Positions 1-6,617 of a stretch of 15,417 nt of DNA are shown here, piece after piece. The notes beneath the pieces are model-generated. The model was not told the origin of the DNA and made no database searches. It was given only the letters and a program-made list of their open reading frames with translations. Position numbers and translations under genes: made by a program. This stretch comes from JAPLYB01 sp964481435 (GTDB taxonomy: Archaea > Nanobdellota > Nanobdellia > Pacearchaeales > UBA284). Where the stretch lies: assembly GCA_964481435.1 (NCBI GenBank), contig CAYZTH010000022.1, forward strand, positions 1 to 15,417, in the 5' to 3' direction. The stretch's first letter is position 1. Each line of letters begins with the position of its first letter.

Positions 1-59
1 AGATAAGTTCTAGAACACCAGTTATTAATATTAACTGCATAGTGATAACAAAAACAAAG

Positions 60-70
60 GTTTATAAACC
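60..70 (+). promoter_or_regulatory. TATA box and Shine-Dalgarno for the 102-aa gene
   Basis: A consensus archaeal TATA box (TTTATAAACC) lies at 61-70, which predicts a transcript start near 90. A full GGAGGT Shine-Dalgarno follows at 91-96, ten bases before the ATG at 107. This is the only gene in the window with such a strong, well-spaced Shine-Dalgarno; most of the others appear leaderless. Confidence 0.7.
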
Positions 71-106
71 CCCCTCTCTTTTAGAACTTAGGAGGTTAAA
101 AATAAA

Positions 107-415
107 ATGAACACTACACAAAGAAGCGCTGCACCAAACAGAGGGGTAACTACAAATTACCTTCAGTTTTCTCAAGCATCTTGGGCATCGCTACAAGAAA
201 GTTCAAGAAATCATGGCGTAGATATGGCCCAGGCAATAAAAGCATTTAATTCATTACATGTTTATGGTTGTTACATTGAGACCAATACTTGGGCATCAAG
301 AATGCAAGCAGATATGCATGTTGGAAGCGGATATTTTAGATTATCTGCGAGAGTAGATACCACACATGAAATGCCAATAGTTTTAGCTTGCTCTCTTGAA
401 CCAAGAGTAGCATAA
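107..415 (+). CDS. Hypothetical 102-aa protein, no recognised family
   Basis: I do not recognise this protein. It is 102 residues, soluble-looking, and has no signal peptide or membrane segment. The N-terminus is rich in Ser, Thr and Asn, and the middle has a helical Met-Ala-Gln-Ala-Ile-Lys-Ala stretch. The C-terminal half carries alternating polar and hydrophobic residues that could form beta strands, and two Cys sit at about 55 and 95. Its reality is supported by a TATA box, a GGAGGT ten bases before the ATG and a T-rich tract just after the stop. It is monocistronic, with its own promoter and probable terminator. It is less lysine-rich than its neighbours, which could mean it was acquired recently, but this is a weak sign. 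Function unknown. Confidence 0.65.
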   Translation: MNTTQRSAAPNRGVTTNYLQFSQASWASLQESSRNHGVDMAQAIKAFNSLHVYGCYIETNTWASRMQADMHVGSGYFRLSARVDTTHEMPIVLACSLEPRVA

Positions 416-416
416 A

Positions 417-466
417 ATTATTTTTTATTTAATTTTTTTATTTTTTATATCTCTTTTTCAGATTTA
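417..466 (+). terminator. T-rich transcription terminator
   Basis: Just after the stop codon at 415 there is a run of T-rich segments (T6, T7, T6 and T5 blocks between 420 and 468) with no hairpin. Oligo-T on the coding strand is the usual intrinsic termination signal in archaea and is also the RNA signal (oligo-U) for FttA-type termination. It fits the end of a single-gene transcript. Confidence 0.6.
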
Positions 467-496
467 GAAACAGATATTTTTCTATAACAATAATCC

Positions 497-504
497 TTAT
501 AAAT
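497..504 (+). promoter_or_regulatory. TATA box, leaderless promoter of the PycTM-like gene
   Basis: TTATAAAT is centred about 23-24 bases before the ATG at 524, so the transcript should start at or next to the start codon. There is no Shine-Dalgarno. Confidence 0.65.
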
Positions 505-523
505 CCAGATTCTAACCAATTTC

Positions 524-1042
524 ATGGCTAAGAAGAAAGATGATGTTTCTCTGGACTTAGAAATAGGTTTCCTAGATTCCACGCTCTATAATCATGTTGA
601 ACAAAATAATCGATTAGATCAAAAAGCTTCATTCATACTAGGTGTTTCTGGATTAATCTTTACTCTAACTCTAACCCAATTGCTCGTTTTCAAAGAGACA
701 AGTATTGAAAGAATAAGCTTATTTATTATTGCAGTATCATCCCTTATCTCAAGTCTCCTTGCTATCTGGACGATAAAACCCCCTTTTACAGAACAACACG
801 AAAGACCTACCCTTATGTTTTATAGGGGATTCAAAGGCCTAAGCTGTGAAGATTACAAAAAGAAGTTACTTGAAGTAATTCAAGACAAAGAAAAACTAGT
901 TGGGGCTTATGCAAAAGAGATTCATTGCCTAGCCCGAGTTGCTTTGAGACCAAAATATAAGCTAATAAAAAAAGCCAGTTGGTTTCTAACTATCGGATTA
1001 GGTGTTGGCGGTCTGCTATTCTTGATTGGATGCCTAATTTAA
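524..1042 (+). CDS. PycTM-like (DUF5706-type) three-helix membrane protein
   Basis: A 172-aa membrane protein with the layout of the PycTM effector domain of Pycsar antiphage systems. An amphipathic N-terminal helix leads into an Asp-x-Lys-Ala motif (D32, K34, A35). Two adjacent membrane helices follow at about 36-55 and 64-84. Next comes a cytosolic helical segment (about 99-147) with an aromatic-Gly-Phe start, a Tyr-Lys-Lys-Lys-Leu-Leu helix and an Arg-Pro-Lys-Tyr-Lys-Leu stretch, then a C-terminal membrane helix at 151-171. In Pycsar, such proteins sit beside a uridylate or cytidylate cyclase and disrupt the membrane when they bind cyclic UMP or CMP. No cyclase is visible here: the neighbours are an orphan gene and aspS, so its trigger and role are unknown. 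Family assignment is by pattern only; a generic small membrane protein is the alternative. Confidence 0.65.
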   Translation: MAKKKDDVSLDLEIGFLDSTLYNHVEQNNRLDQKASFILGVSGLIFTLTLTQLLVFKETSIERISLFIIAVSSLISSLLAIWTIKPPFTEQHERPTLMFYRGFKGLSCEDYKKKLLEVIQDKEKLVGAYAKEIHCLARVALRPKYKLIKKASWFLTIGLGVGGLLFLIGCLI

Positions 1043-1058
1043 CTTTAAAGCCAAAAAC

Positions 1059-1066
1059 TTAAAAAT
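1059..1066 (+). promoter_or_regulatory. TATA-like box of aspS
   Basis: TTAAAAAT is centred about 24 bases before the ATG at 1087, which fits a leaderless transcript that starts at that ATG. This spacing is one reason to prefer 1087 over the TTG at 1084. Confidence 0.5.
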
Positions 1067-1086
1067 CCCCATTTCTAAGCTATTTG

Positions 1087-2358
1087 ATGGAAAGGACATA
1101 TATTAAGGATGTAAAAAAAGGACAGGTTTTCATTGAGGGCTGGATTCATGAGCTAAGAGACTTAGCAAAGATAAAATTCATCTTATTGAGAGACATGACA
1201 GGGGTTATTCAATGCATCACAAAAGATGAAAAACTCTTCAAAAAATTCTTAGAACTTAGTCAAGAATCAGTCATCTCAATCAAAGGAGATTCTAGAGACG
1301 CTCAAGTCAAAAGTCCGGAAGTCACTCAAAAGAATATTGAAATTGATATCAAGGATATTGAGATAATCAGCAAAGCAGAACCACTTCCAATAAATATCCA
1401 CGACAAAGATATTGAGACAGGATTCTCTAAAAGACTAGACTATAGATTCTTAGACTTTCACACTCCAAGAGCACAAGCAATTTTCAGAATACAGACAGAA
1501 ATTGCAAACGCATTTCACGAGCACTTCTATAACAAAGGCTATATAGAAATGCAACCACCCTGTATTATTTCAGCAGCATCAGAAGGAGGTACAGAGCTTT
1601 TTCCGGTCCAGTATTTTGAAAAAAAAGCCTACTTGGCCCAGAGTCCTCAACTCTACAAGCAAATGCTAGCCTGTTCCATGGAAAAAGTTTTTATGATAAC
1701 ACCTATATGGAGAGCTGAAAAACATAATACTCCAAGACATATAAATGAAATACGTCAGATGGACATTGAAGTCGCCTTCACAGATCAGATGCAGATTATG
1801 AAAGAGCAAGAACTTGTTGTTCAGCATATAGTAAAAAAAGTTCTGGAAAAATGCAAACACGAACTTGAACTACTAAATATAAGATTAAAAGTTCCCAAGG
1901 CAATTTACCTTCACTATGAAGATGCTATCAAAAAAGTCAAAGGAAAAATTGGCGAAGACTTTACACCAGAGCAAGAAAAAAGTCTCTGCGACATGTATCC
2001 AGATTCAATTGTCTTTACACATTCATGGCCAACATCAATCAAACCATTCTACATAATGCCAAAAGGCGAAGATAAGAACGCAAAAGAGAGTTGCGGTTTC
2101 GATGCACTATATGGGGGCATGGAAATCTCAAGTGGCGGCCAGAGAATTCACCTTCCAGAACTTATAATCGAGAGGCTAAAAGCAAAAAAACTCAATCCAA
2201 AGAACTTCAAGAACTACATTGATTCCTTTAGATACGGCGCACCTTATCATAGTGGATGGTCTATAGGTTTAGAGAGAATAACCCAAGTCATCTGTGGCCT
2301 GAACAATATCAAGGAAGCAACAATGTTTCCCCGCGATCGTGACCGTTTAACTCCCTAA
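1087..2358 (+). CDS. aspS: Aspartyl-tRNA synthetase, archaeal type, probably non-discriminating
   Basis: Class II synthetase that charges tRNA-Asp (EC 6.1.1.12, or 6.1.1.23 if non-discriminating). At 423 aa it is about normal for the archaeal form. The N-terminal OB-fold anticodon domain covers about 1-100. The catalytic domain has the Ala-Gln-Ser-Pro-Gln-Leu-Tyr-Lys-Gln stretch (about 184-192), motif 2 with Arg209 followed by Ala-Glu-Lys-His-Asn-Thr, and motif 3 with Gly-Leu-Glu-Arg near the end. The protein ends in the usual Phe-Pro-Arg-Asp-Arg-x-Arg-Leu-Thr-Pro. In the OB fold, His21 (in Gly-Trp-Ile-His-Glu) occupies the place where discriminating archaeal AspRSs such as that of Thermococcus kodakarensis have Trp. 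Histidine there goes with non-discriminating enzymes that also make Asp-tRNA-Asn. A TTG at 1084 would add one residue; the ATG at 1087 fits the promoter spacing better. Confidence 0.96.
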   Translation: MERTYIKDVKKGQVFIEGWIHELRDLAKIKFILLRDMTGVIQCITKDEKLFKKFLELSQESVISIKGDSRDAQVKSPEVTQKNIEIDIKDIEIISKAEPLPINIHDKDIETGFSKRLDYRFLDFHTPRAQAIFRIQTEIANAFHEHFYNKGYIEMQPPCIISAASEGGTELFPVQYFEKKAYLAQSPQLYKQMLACSMEKVFMITPIWRAEKHNTPRHINEIRQMDIEVAFTDQMQIMKEQELVVQHIVKKVLEKCKHELELLNIRLKVPKAIYLHYEDAIKKVKGKIGEDFTPEQEKSLCDMYPDSIVFTHSWPTSIKPFYIMPKGEDKNAKESCGFDALYGGMEISSGGQRIHLPELIIERLKAKKLNPKNFKNYIDSFRYGAPYHSGWSIGLERITQVICGLNNIKEATMFPRDRDRLTP

Positions 2359-2397
2359 AGTGTTTTGATGCCTCAGCACAATCGCTCAAAACCAAAA

Positions 2398-2406
2398 TTA
2401 AATACC
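2398..2406 (+). promoter_or_regulatory. TATA-like box of the deaminase gene
   Basis: TTAAATACC is centred about 30 bases before the ATG at 2432. The untranslated leader would be at most a few bases. Confidence 0.45.
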
Positions 2407-2431
2407 TTACATCTAAGAACTAATTTTCAAA

Positions 2432-2965
2432 ATGTCAGCACCAACAGAACAAGATAAGCGATTCATGAAGAGATGCATTGAACTATCGCAAGAAGCAGTT
2501 GACAAAGGTGACCAACCTTTTGGTACAGTCATAACAAAGGATGACAAAATCATTGCTGAATCCTCAAATGATTCTGTAAACAGAAAAAATAACCACGCAG
2601 AAATAGTTGCCCTAAATAAGGCAGCAGACGTTCTTGGAACAAACGACCTCTATGACTGCACTCTCTATACGAACTGCGAGCCCTGTCCAATGTGTTCTTT
2701 CATGATGCGAGAATTTAAGATTAAAAAGGTAGTCTTCGGAGTCTCATCTCCATTTATGGGGGGCTACTCAAAATGGAAAATCCTTCAGGATAAAAGACTC
2801 TCAAAGTTTGAGAAATGGTTTGCAAAACCCCCAGAAGTTATTGCTCGTGTTCTCGAAGATGATGCTAAAAAGGTCTTTGACAAAACTCCTTTATGGATGT
2901 TCGGAAGCAGACTAAAGAAAAGGATTTTTTGGTACCTTTCTAAAGAAGAAAGCAAGATTGCCTAA
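2432..2965 (+). CDS. Zinc-dependent nucleoside/nucleobase deaminase (TadA/guanine deaminase superfamily)
   Basis: A 177-aa cytidine-deaminase-fold enzyme (COG0590-like) that removes an amino group hydrolytically from a base or nucleoside. The full zinc site is present: His55-Ala-Glu57, with Glu57 as the proton shuttle, and Cys85-x-x-Cys88 in the context Asn-Cys-Glu-Pro-Cys-Pro-Met-Cys. The Gly-Asp-Gln-Pro-Phe-Gly stretch (26-31) resembles stand-alone guanine and nucleobase deaminases more than bacterial TadA. The C-terminal region, rich in Trp, Phe and basic residues, is also unlike TadA. The substrate cannot be read from the sequence; guanine, cytosine or another nucleobase is more likely than tRNA adenosine. 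It has its own promoter, stands after aspS, and is convergent with the ABC permease gene (46-base gap). Confidence 0.88.
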   Translation: MSAPTEQDKRFMKRCIELSQEAVDKGDQPFGTVITKDDKIIAESSNDSVNRKNNHAEIVALNKAADVLGTNDLYDCTLYTNCEPCPMCSFMMREFKIKKVVFGVSSPFMGGYSKWKILQDKRLSKFEKWFAKPPEVIARVLEDDAKKVFDKTPLWMFGSRLKKRIFWYLSKEESKIA

Positions 2966-3011
2966 GCACAAACCTATCTTGCCTAAAATTCTTCTGACTT
3001 ACATCAAAACG

Positions 3012-4289
3012 TTACTCATATCTGAGCGCATCCACTGGATTTAGCTTTGATGCCCTATACGCTGGAATTGCTCCAGCAATCATCCCCAATATAACTGCAA
3101 AAAATAATGCACCAAGAATCAAGGGGATATTAACAACCGAAGAAGATGTTAGCAAATTAAATCCCCCACCTCTCCCAACTCCTCCGCTAGCAGTAGACGT
3201 TCCAATTCCAGCCATGCCACTTATCACCGCTGACGCTATAGTCCCTAAAACCACGCCACCAAATCCGCCAACAAACCCAATCAACCCAGAATTAATTAAA
3301 AATATTGTGAGGATATCCCTATTCTTGGCCCCAACTGCTTTCAAAACGCCAATTTCTCTTGTCTTTTCCAGAGTTGATGTAAACATGGTGTTTGCAATTC
3401 CAATCGCACCCACGAGCAAAGATATGGCCGCGATTGCCCCTAAAAATAAAGTCATGGTATTCAGAGTCTGTTGAATAGTCTCTTGAATTGATGCAGGATT
3501 TGAGACGGAGAAATCTTTCTTGCTCTCCTGTAATATGCCGTGCAATAACATCAACTTCTTTGTTATGTCTGTCACAGTTTGATTTGATAGGCTTACATCG
3601 GCTATTTTTACAGATATCGAATCAAAATTTCCATTATTCTTATCTTCTAAGATAGTCCTCGCGATGGCGATTGGCATGTAAATAGAAGAACCCTCGCTCG
3701 TTATTCCAACAACATTGAAGGACACACCCTCAATTATAATCTTACTATTAATGGGAATTTCCTTACCAAAAACAGAAGTAGCAAGCCTGTTTCCTATAAC
3801 CACAGAATAGGCGTCTCCCTTAGTTAGAAATCTTCCCGAATTAAGTGTTTCTGTTGTAACATCTTTCCACACAGAGATGTCAACTCCAGTAACTCTTGAA
3901 TTTTTTGAGGTCTTACTAGAGTAAGTTACATCGGCCTGTCCCGAAATTTGTCCCAGCACATATTTTACATTAGAAACACTTTTTATTGCTACAATATCTC
4001 TCTCTGTTAAATTCTTTACCTGAGAAGTTGAACTTGGCTCTCCAGATATACTCCTATCGCCCCCAAAACCAAGCGCCGATGCTCTCTGCACTCCAGGACT
4101 CACCGTCAATATGTCTGCTCCCAAACCACCCAACCTTGACTGAAGCTGTTGCTGCGCACCAAGGCTTATGGATATGATAGAAACCACGGCGGCAATCCCA
4201 ATTACAATACCAATGATAGTAAGCCAGCTTCGAAGCCTGCTATGAACTAGCATATTAAACGCTAGCTGGAATGATTTTTTGAATTTCAT
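3012..4289 (-). CDS. ABC transporter permease, MacB/FtsX type
   Basis: A 425-aa inner-membrane permease of the mechanotransmission (MacB/LolCE/FtsX) class. It has one N-terminal membrane helix (about 20-44) and a large extracytoplasmic MacB-type domain (about 45-270). Three C-terminal helices follow (about 277-300, 327-358 and 387-412). The cytoplasmic loop Arg-Glu-Ile-Gly-Val-Leu-Lys-Ala-Val-Gly-Ala (311-321) and the ending Pro-Ala-Tyr-Arg-Ala-Ser-Lys-Leu-Asn-Pro-Val-Asp-Ala-Leu (409-422) are hallmarks of the class. A Gly/Ser-rich insert (about 358-385) lies between the last two helices. It is the last gene of a four-gene operon, 40 bases after the COG1361-like gene, and should pair with the ATPase encoded at 6152-5433. 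Archaea have no outer membrane, so the likely work is export or extraction of a lipid, peptide or protein from the membrane. The substrate is unknown. Confidence 0.93.
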   Translation of the reverse strand: MKFKKSFQLAFNMLVHSRLRSWLTIIGIVIGIAAVVSIISISLGAQQQLQSRLGGLGADILTVSPGVQRASALGFGGDRSISGEPSSTSQVKNLTERDIVAIKSVSNVKYVLGQISGQADVTYSSKTSKNSRVTGVDISVWKDVTTETLNSGRFLTKGDAYSVVIGNRLATSVFGKEIPINSKIIIEGVSFNVVGITSEGSSIYMPIAIARTILEDKNNGNFDSISVKIADVSLSNQTVTDITKKLMLLHGILQESKKDFSVSNPASIQETIQQTLNTMTLFLGAIAAISLLVGAIGIANTMFTSTLEKTREIGVLKAVGAKNRDILTIFLINSGLIGFVGGFGGVVLGTIASAVISGMAGIGTSTASGGVGRGGGFNLLTSSSVVNIPLILGALFFAVILGMIAGAIPAYRASKLNPVDALRYE

Positions 4290-4329
4290 TTTAGTGTGGG
4301 AATTTTAATATGAATAATCGGGAAAATAA

Positions 4330-5436
4330 TTATTTCTTGCGCTCTCTCTCTTTTTTAACCCAATCCGGTTCAGGAGAATCTTCTTTATCTTTTTTTTCAT
4401 TTGATTTTTGTTTCCCTTTATTAACTGCATTTTTGATTCTCTTCTTATACTTATTCAAGAATCCAAGCCCAACTAATACCACCACAACAACTATCACCCA
4501 GAAATACCATTTGGAAAAGATGCTAGTACCTGTGCTTTGACGTCTAGACCCAAATCCATTTGGAAAAGAGGCTGTTGAATTTGTCAAAATGCTTCCTTGC
4601 ACGGGAATTTCTAAAGTAGATGTTCTTCTTTCTCCGATTCCATCAGTATAATCAATTTGAACTTTTAGATCTGAATTCAAACTATTTCTATTTAATGAAG
4701 AGTTTGTTCCAGGAACTCTTTGCACATTGGGAATTTGTGTGACTGTAAAACCGACAATAGTATAATCACCACTATTTAGGTTTCCGACCATCTGGCCATT
4801 TGTCCCAGAAACCCTGAAATTTTCCTGCTCTGGAATCCTTACGATCATTGAATTTGCGGTGTACTTCCCCGTATTTGCTATTGCAATTGAAATACTCGAA
4901 CCACTGGCTTCCTGAAGTACTCCATCAAAGGAGGTTCTAGAATCTTCTATAACAATATCAAACGATTTTATAATTGAATTATAAGCCAAATCAGCACTCA
5001 GATTATCAAACTTCCCATAATAAACATCAACACTTGAATTTCCATCTAACGCATCCTTATCGACCCTTAACTTATAAGGAAGGTTCCAATCAGTCATCCC
5101 CGTAGGAATATATGTAGACCCCTGAACAACTTTCCAACCAGGATCCTGGCCTGCATCAAAAGAAAAAGGATATTTGGGAACAAGTCTAAACTTTACACCC
5201 TTACAGTATGAATTTCCTATCCCGCTAACTTGAAAAACAACATTAACATAACTATCTGGAACAGCAGGATATGGGTCCTGATTAATCATCACAACGCCTA
5301 GATTACAATCTTCAGTACTAGCCGAAACTTTTGGCATTTGCATCACTGACATTGAAGAAATCAATACCAAGATTGTGCATATAATTAATGTGACAAAGAT
5401 TATCTTTTCTCTTTTTGCTTTCATTTTTATCCTCAT
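4330..5436 (-). CDS. Secreted, membrane-anchored COG1361-like protein of the ABC operon
   Basis: 368 residues. An N-terminal signal or anchor helix (about 11-31, after a Lys/Arg-rich start) leads into an extracellular, beta-rich region with repeated Ig/CARDB-like strands (about 45-285). A Ser/Thr/Gly linker and a C-terminal membrane helix (about 310-327) follow, and the protein ends in a 41-residue, highly charged cytoplasmic tail. This architecture matches the COG1361 (S-layer-domain-like) proteins that sit beside MacB-type transporters in many archaea, where they may replace the bacterial MacA adaptor. Its ATG overlaps the ATPase stop in an ATGA junction (5436-5433), so the two are probably translationally coupled. 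A second in-frame ATG at 5424 (residue 5) could be the true start; this would not change the signal helix. Exact role inferred from context. Confidence 0.82.
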   Translation of the reverse strand: MRIKMKAKREKIIFVTLIICTILVLISSMSVMQMPKVSASTEDCNLGVVMINQDPYPAVPDSYVNVVFQVSGIGNSYCKGVKFRLVPKYPFSFDAGQDPGWKVVQGSTYIPTGMTDWNLPYKLRVDKDALDGNSSVDVYYGKFDNLSADLAYNSIIKSFDIVIEDSRTSFDGVLQEASGSSISIAIANTGKYTANSMIVRIPEQENFRVSGTNGQMVGNLNSGDYTIVGFTVTQIPNVQRVPGTNSSLNRNSLNSDLKVQIDYTDGIGERRTSTLEIPVQGSILTNSTASFPNGFGSRRQSTGTSIFSKWYFWVIVVVVVLVGLGFLNKYKKRIKNAVNKGKQKSNEKKDKEDSPEPDWVKKERERKK

Positions 5437-6152
5437 TTTATATGTTTACCATTTAAAATTAGTTTATCTATCTTTCCGTCCCTAATATGAACCACTTTTT
5501 TTGCATAACTTACAAGGTCCAAATCATGAGTAACCAAGATAACAGTCTTTCCCCCTTCCCTGTTCAATCTACCTAAAAAATCCATTATGAATGTTCCTGT
5601 TTTTGAATCTAAATTTCCAGTAGGTTCATCTGCTAAAATAACCTCTGGATCATTAGCTAAAGCTCTTGCTATAGCGACTCTTTGCTGTTGTCCTCCTGAA
5701 AGCTCATTTGGTTTATGCTCCATTCTGTCTCCGAGACCAAGCATCTCCAACAACATCCCGGCCCGGTCCCTTGCGACCTTTTCAGGCATATCCAACAATT
5801 CCATAGGAATCATCACATTCTCCAGTGCACTTAGTGTGGGAAGTAGATTAAAATCCTGAAAGATAAAGCCAATTGTCTTTCCTCTTAAGTTTGCCAGAGA
5901 AGACTCACTTAAATCTGAAACATTTTCATTCTTAAGATAAACTCTACCCCAAGAAGGCTTATCTAAAGCTCCGACAATATGCATCATTGTTGATTTACCG
6001 GAACCCGAAGGACCAGTAATTGCGACAAACTCTCCTTTTTTTATCTCTAGACTAACCTCTCTTAAAACTACCAGAGGTTCTGTTCCCCCCATCTCATATT
6101 TCTTCCAGACATCATCCAATCTAATCACCGAATCTAGCATCTGCTTTGTCAT
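5433..6152 (-). CDS. ABC transporter ATPase, LolD/MacB-N type
   Basis: The nucleotide-binding subunit that powers the permease encoded at 4289-3012. At 239 aa it is the standard length. Walker A Gly-Pro-Ser-Gly-Ser-Gly-Lys-Ser-Thr is at about 47-55, the Q-loop Gln at 99, the signature Leu-Ser-Gly-Gly-Gln at 151-155, Walker B with Ala-Asp-Glu-Pro at about 172-177, and the switch His at 209. I chose the ATG at 6152. It overlaps the stop of the upstream gene by one base (TAATG), follows a GGAG-containing purine stretch, and places the first beta strand where family members have it. An in-frame ATG at 6206 would add 18 residues inside the upstream gene and is unlikely to be used. All catalytic motifs are intact. 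Confidence 0.95.
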   Translation of the reverse strand: MTKQMLDSVIRLDDVWKKYEMGGTEPLVVLREVSLEIKKGEFVAITGPSGSGKSTMMHIVGALDKPSWGRVYLKNENVSDLSESSLANLRGKTIGFIFQDFNLLPTLSALENVMIPMELLDMPEKVARDRAGMLLEMLGLGDRMEHKPNELSGGQQQRVAIARALANDPEVILADEPTGNLDSKTGTFIMDFLGRLNREGGKTVILVTHDLDLVSYAKKVVHIRDGKIDKLILNGKHIK

Positions 6153-6175
6153 TAGCTCCACCCCCCCGGGGGAAA
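6150..6175 (-). promoter_or_regulatory. G7 run and TAATG stop-start junction between the small membrane protein and ATPase genes
   Basis: Read on the minus strand, five C and seven G (6172-6161) are followed by TGGAGC and TAATG. The upstream stop (6154-6152) and the ATPase ATG (6152-6150) share one base, and GGAG lies just before them. This is a typical reinitiation junction. The G run also falls in frame as G GGG GGG, the pattern of a -1 slippery heptamer, and a -1 shift would enter the ATPase frame. Confidence 0.5.
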
Positions 6176-6508
6176 CTGAGTATACTGAAGATTCATATTT
6201 TGACATACTTCCTCATTTTGATTTATATTTCTACAGTAATATATACAATCAATGCTATTTTGTTCACAATAAGAAGTTATTTCTGTAGAACTATGACTGC
6301 TGTTAAAAAAAGAGGTCACATCGCTAATCTGACTCTCACTAAGGTTTAATTGAAAATTATTCCCTCTCGGAAAACTCCTATGGCCATTAAAAATAAAATA
6401 TGATGCAACACCTCCAATAATTAAACCAAGTAATATACCAATAACCAATCCGACCACTAGCTTACTAATATTTTTCTCCATCTTTTTATTCGGTTTCTCC
6501 TCTTTCAT
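6152..6508 (-). CDS. Small single-pass membrane protein with Cys-rich ectodomain, first gene of the ABC operon
   Basis: A 118-aa protein I cannot assign to a named family. A charged N-terminus (1-16, rich in Lys and Glu) is followed by one membrane helix (about 17-40, Gly/Ile/Val-rich). The rest is a small predicted extracellular domain with an amphipathic helix (about 56-70) and four Cys at 81, 88, 92 and 102, suited to two disulfides. It ends in Phe-Pro-Pro-Gly-Gly-Trp-Ser. It opens the ABC operon and overlaps the ATPase start by one base, so it is very likely made with the transporter and could be an accessory subunit, a sensor or the exported or processed substrate. The start at 6508 is set by a TATA box 25 bases upstream. 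Confidence 0.8.
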   Translation of the reverse strand: MKEEKPNKKMEKNISKLVVGLVIGILLGLIIGGVASYFIFNGHRSFPRGNNFQLNLSESQISDVTSFFNSSHSSTEITSYCEQNSIDCIYYCRNINQNEEVCQNMNLQYTQFPPGGWS

Positions 6509-6525
6509 AATAGTCTTATAGGCTT

Positions 6526-6539
6526 TTGTTTATAAACAA
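6526..6539 (-). promoter_or_regulatory. TATA box of the ABC operon inside a 14-bp palindrome
   Basis: TTGTTTATAAACAA is a perfect 14-bp dyad. Its core TTTATAAAC is centred 25 bases before the ATG at 6508, the spacing of a leaderless archaeal promoter. A dyad on top of a TATA box is a typical place for a repressor to block TBP. Its symmetry means it could also bind TBP in the plus direction, toward the 7-TM gene at 6618. Confidence 0.6.
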
Positions 6540-6580
6540 GATGGACCTCAAATCCATACTATTTATAAGATATTGAAAAC

Positions 6581-6590
6581 TTTAAATATC
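6581..6590 (+). promoter_or_regulatory. TATA-like box of the 7-TM/winged-helix operon
   Basis: TTTAAATATC is centred about 33 bases before the ATG at 6618 and would give a leader of several bases. A second candidate (ATTTATAAGA, 6561-6570) lies further upstream. Confidence 0.45.
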
Positions 6591-6617
6591 TAAAAGGGAT
6601 ATAATATCATAATAAAA

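Noticed and set aside
7..16. 10-bp palindrome GTTCTAGAAC near the left end
   Set aside because: Short, with no second copy in the right phase and no gene context in view; likely chance.
524..1042. A complete Pycsar defence operon
   Set aside because: No cyclase or other immune gene lies beside the PycTM-like gene; both neighbours have separate promoters, and aspS is housekeeping.
1084..1086. TTG as the start of aspS
   Set aside because: It adds a single residue before an ATG, and the TATA box spacing fits the ATG at 1087.
3214..3474. Plus-strand open frames opposite the ABC permease and other genes (for example 3214-3474, 8781-9047, 13083-13268)
   Set aside because: They are antisense shadows of well-supported genes, with no promoter or family signal of their own.
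6153..6206. Longer start (ATG at 6206) for the ABC ATPase
   Set aside because: It would overlap the upstream gene by more than 50 bases and add 18 residues not seen in the family. The ATG at 6152 has a TAATG junction and GGAG before it.
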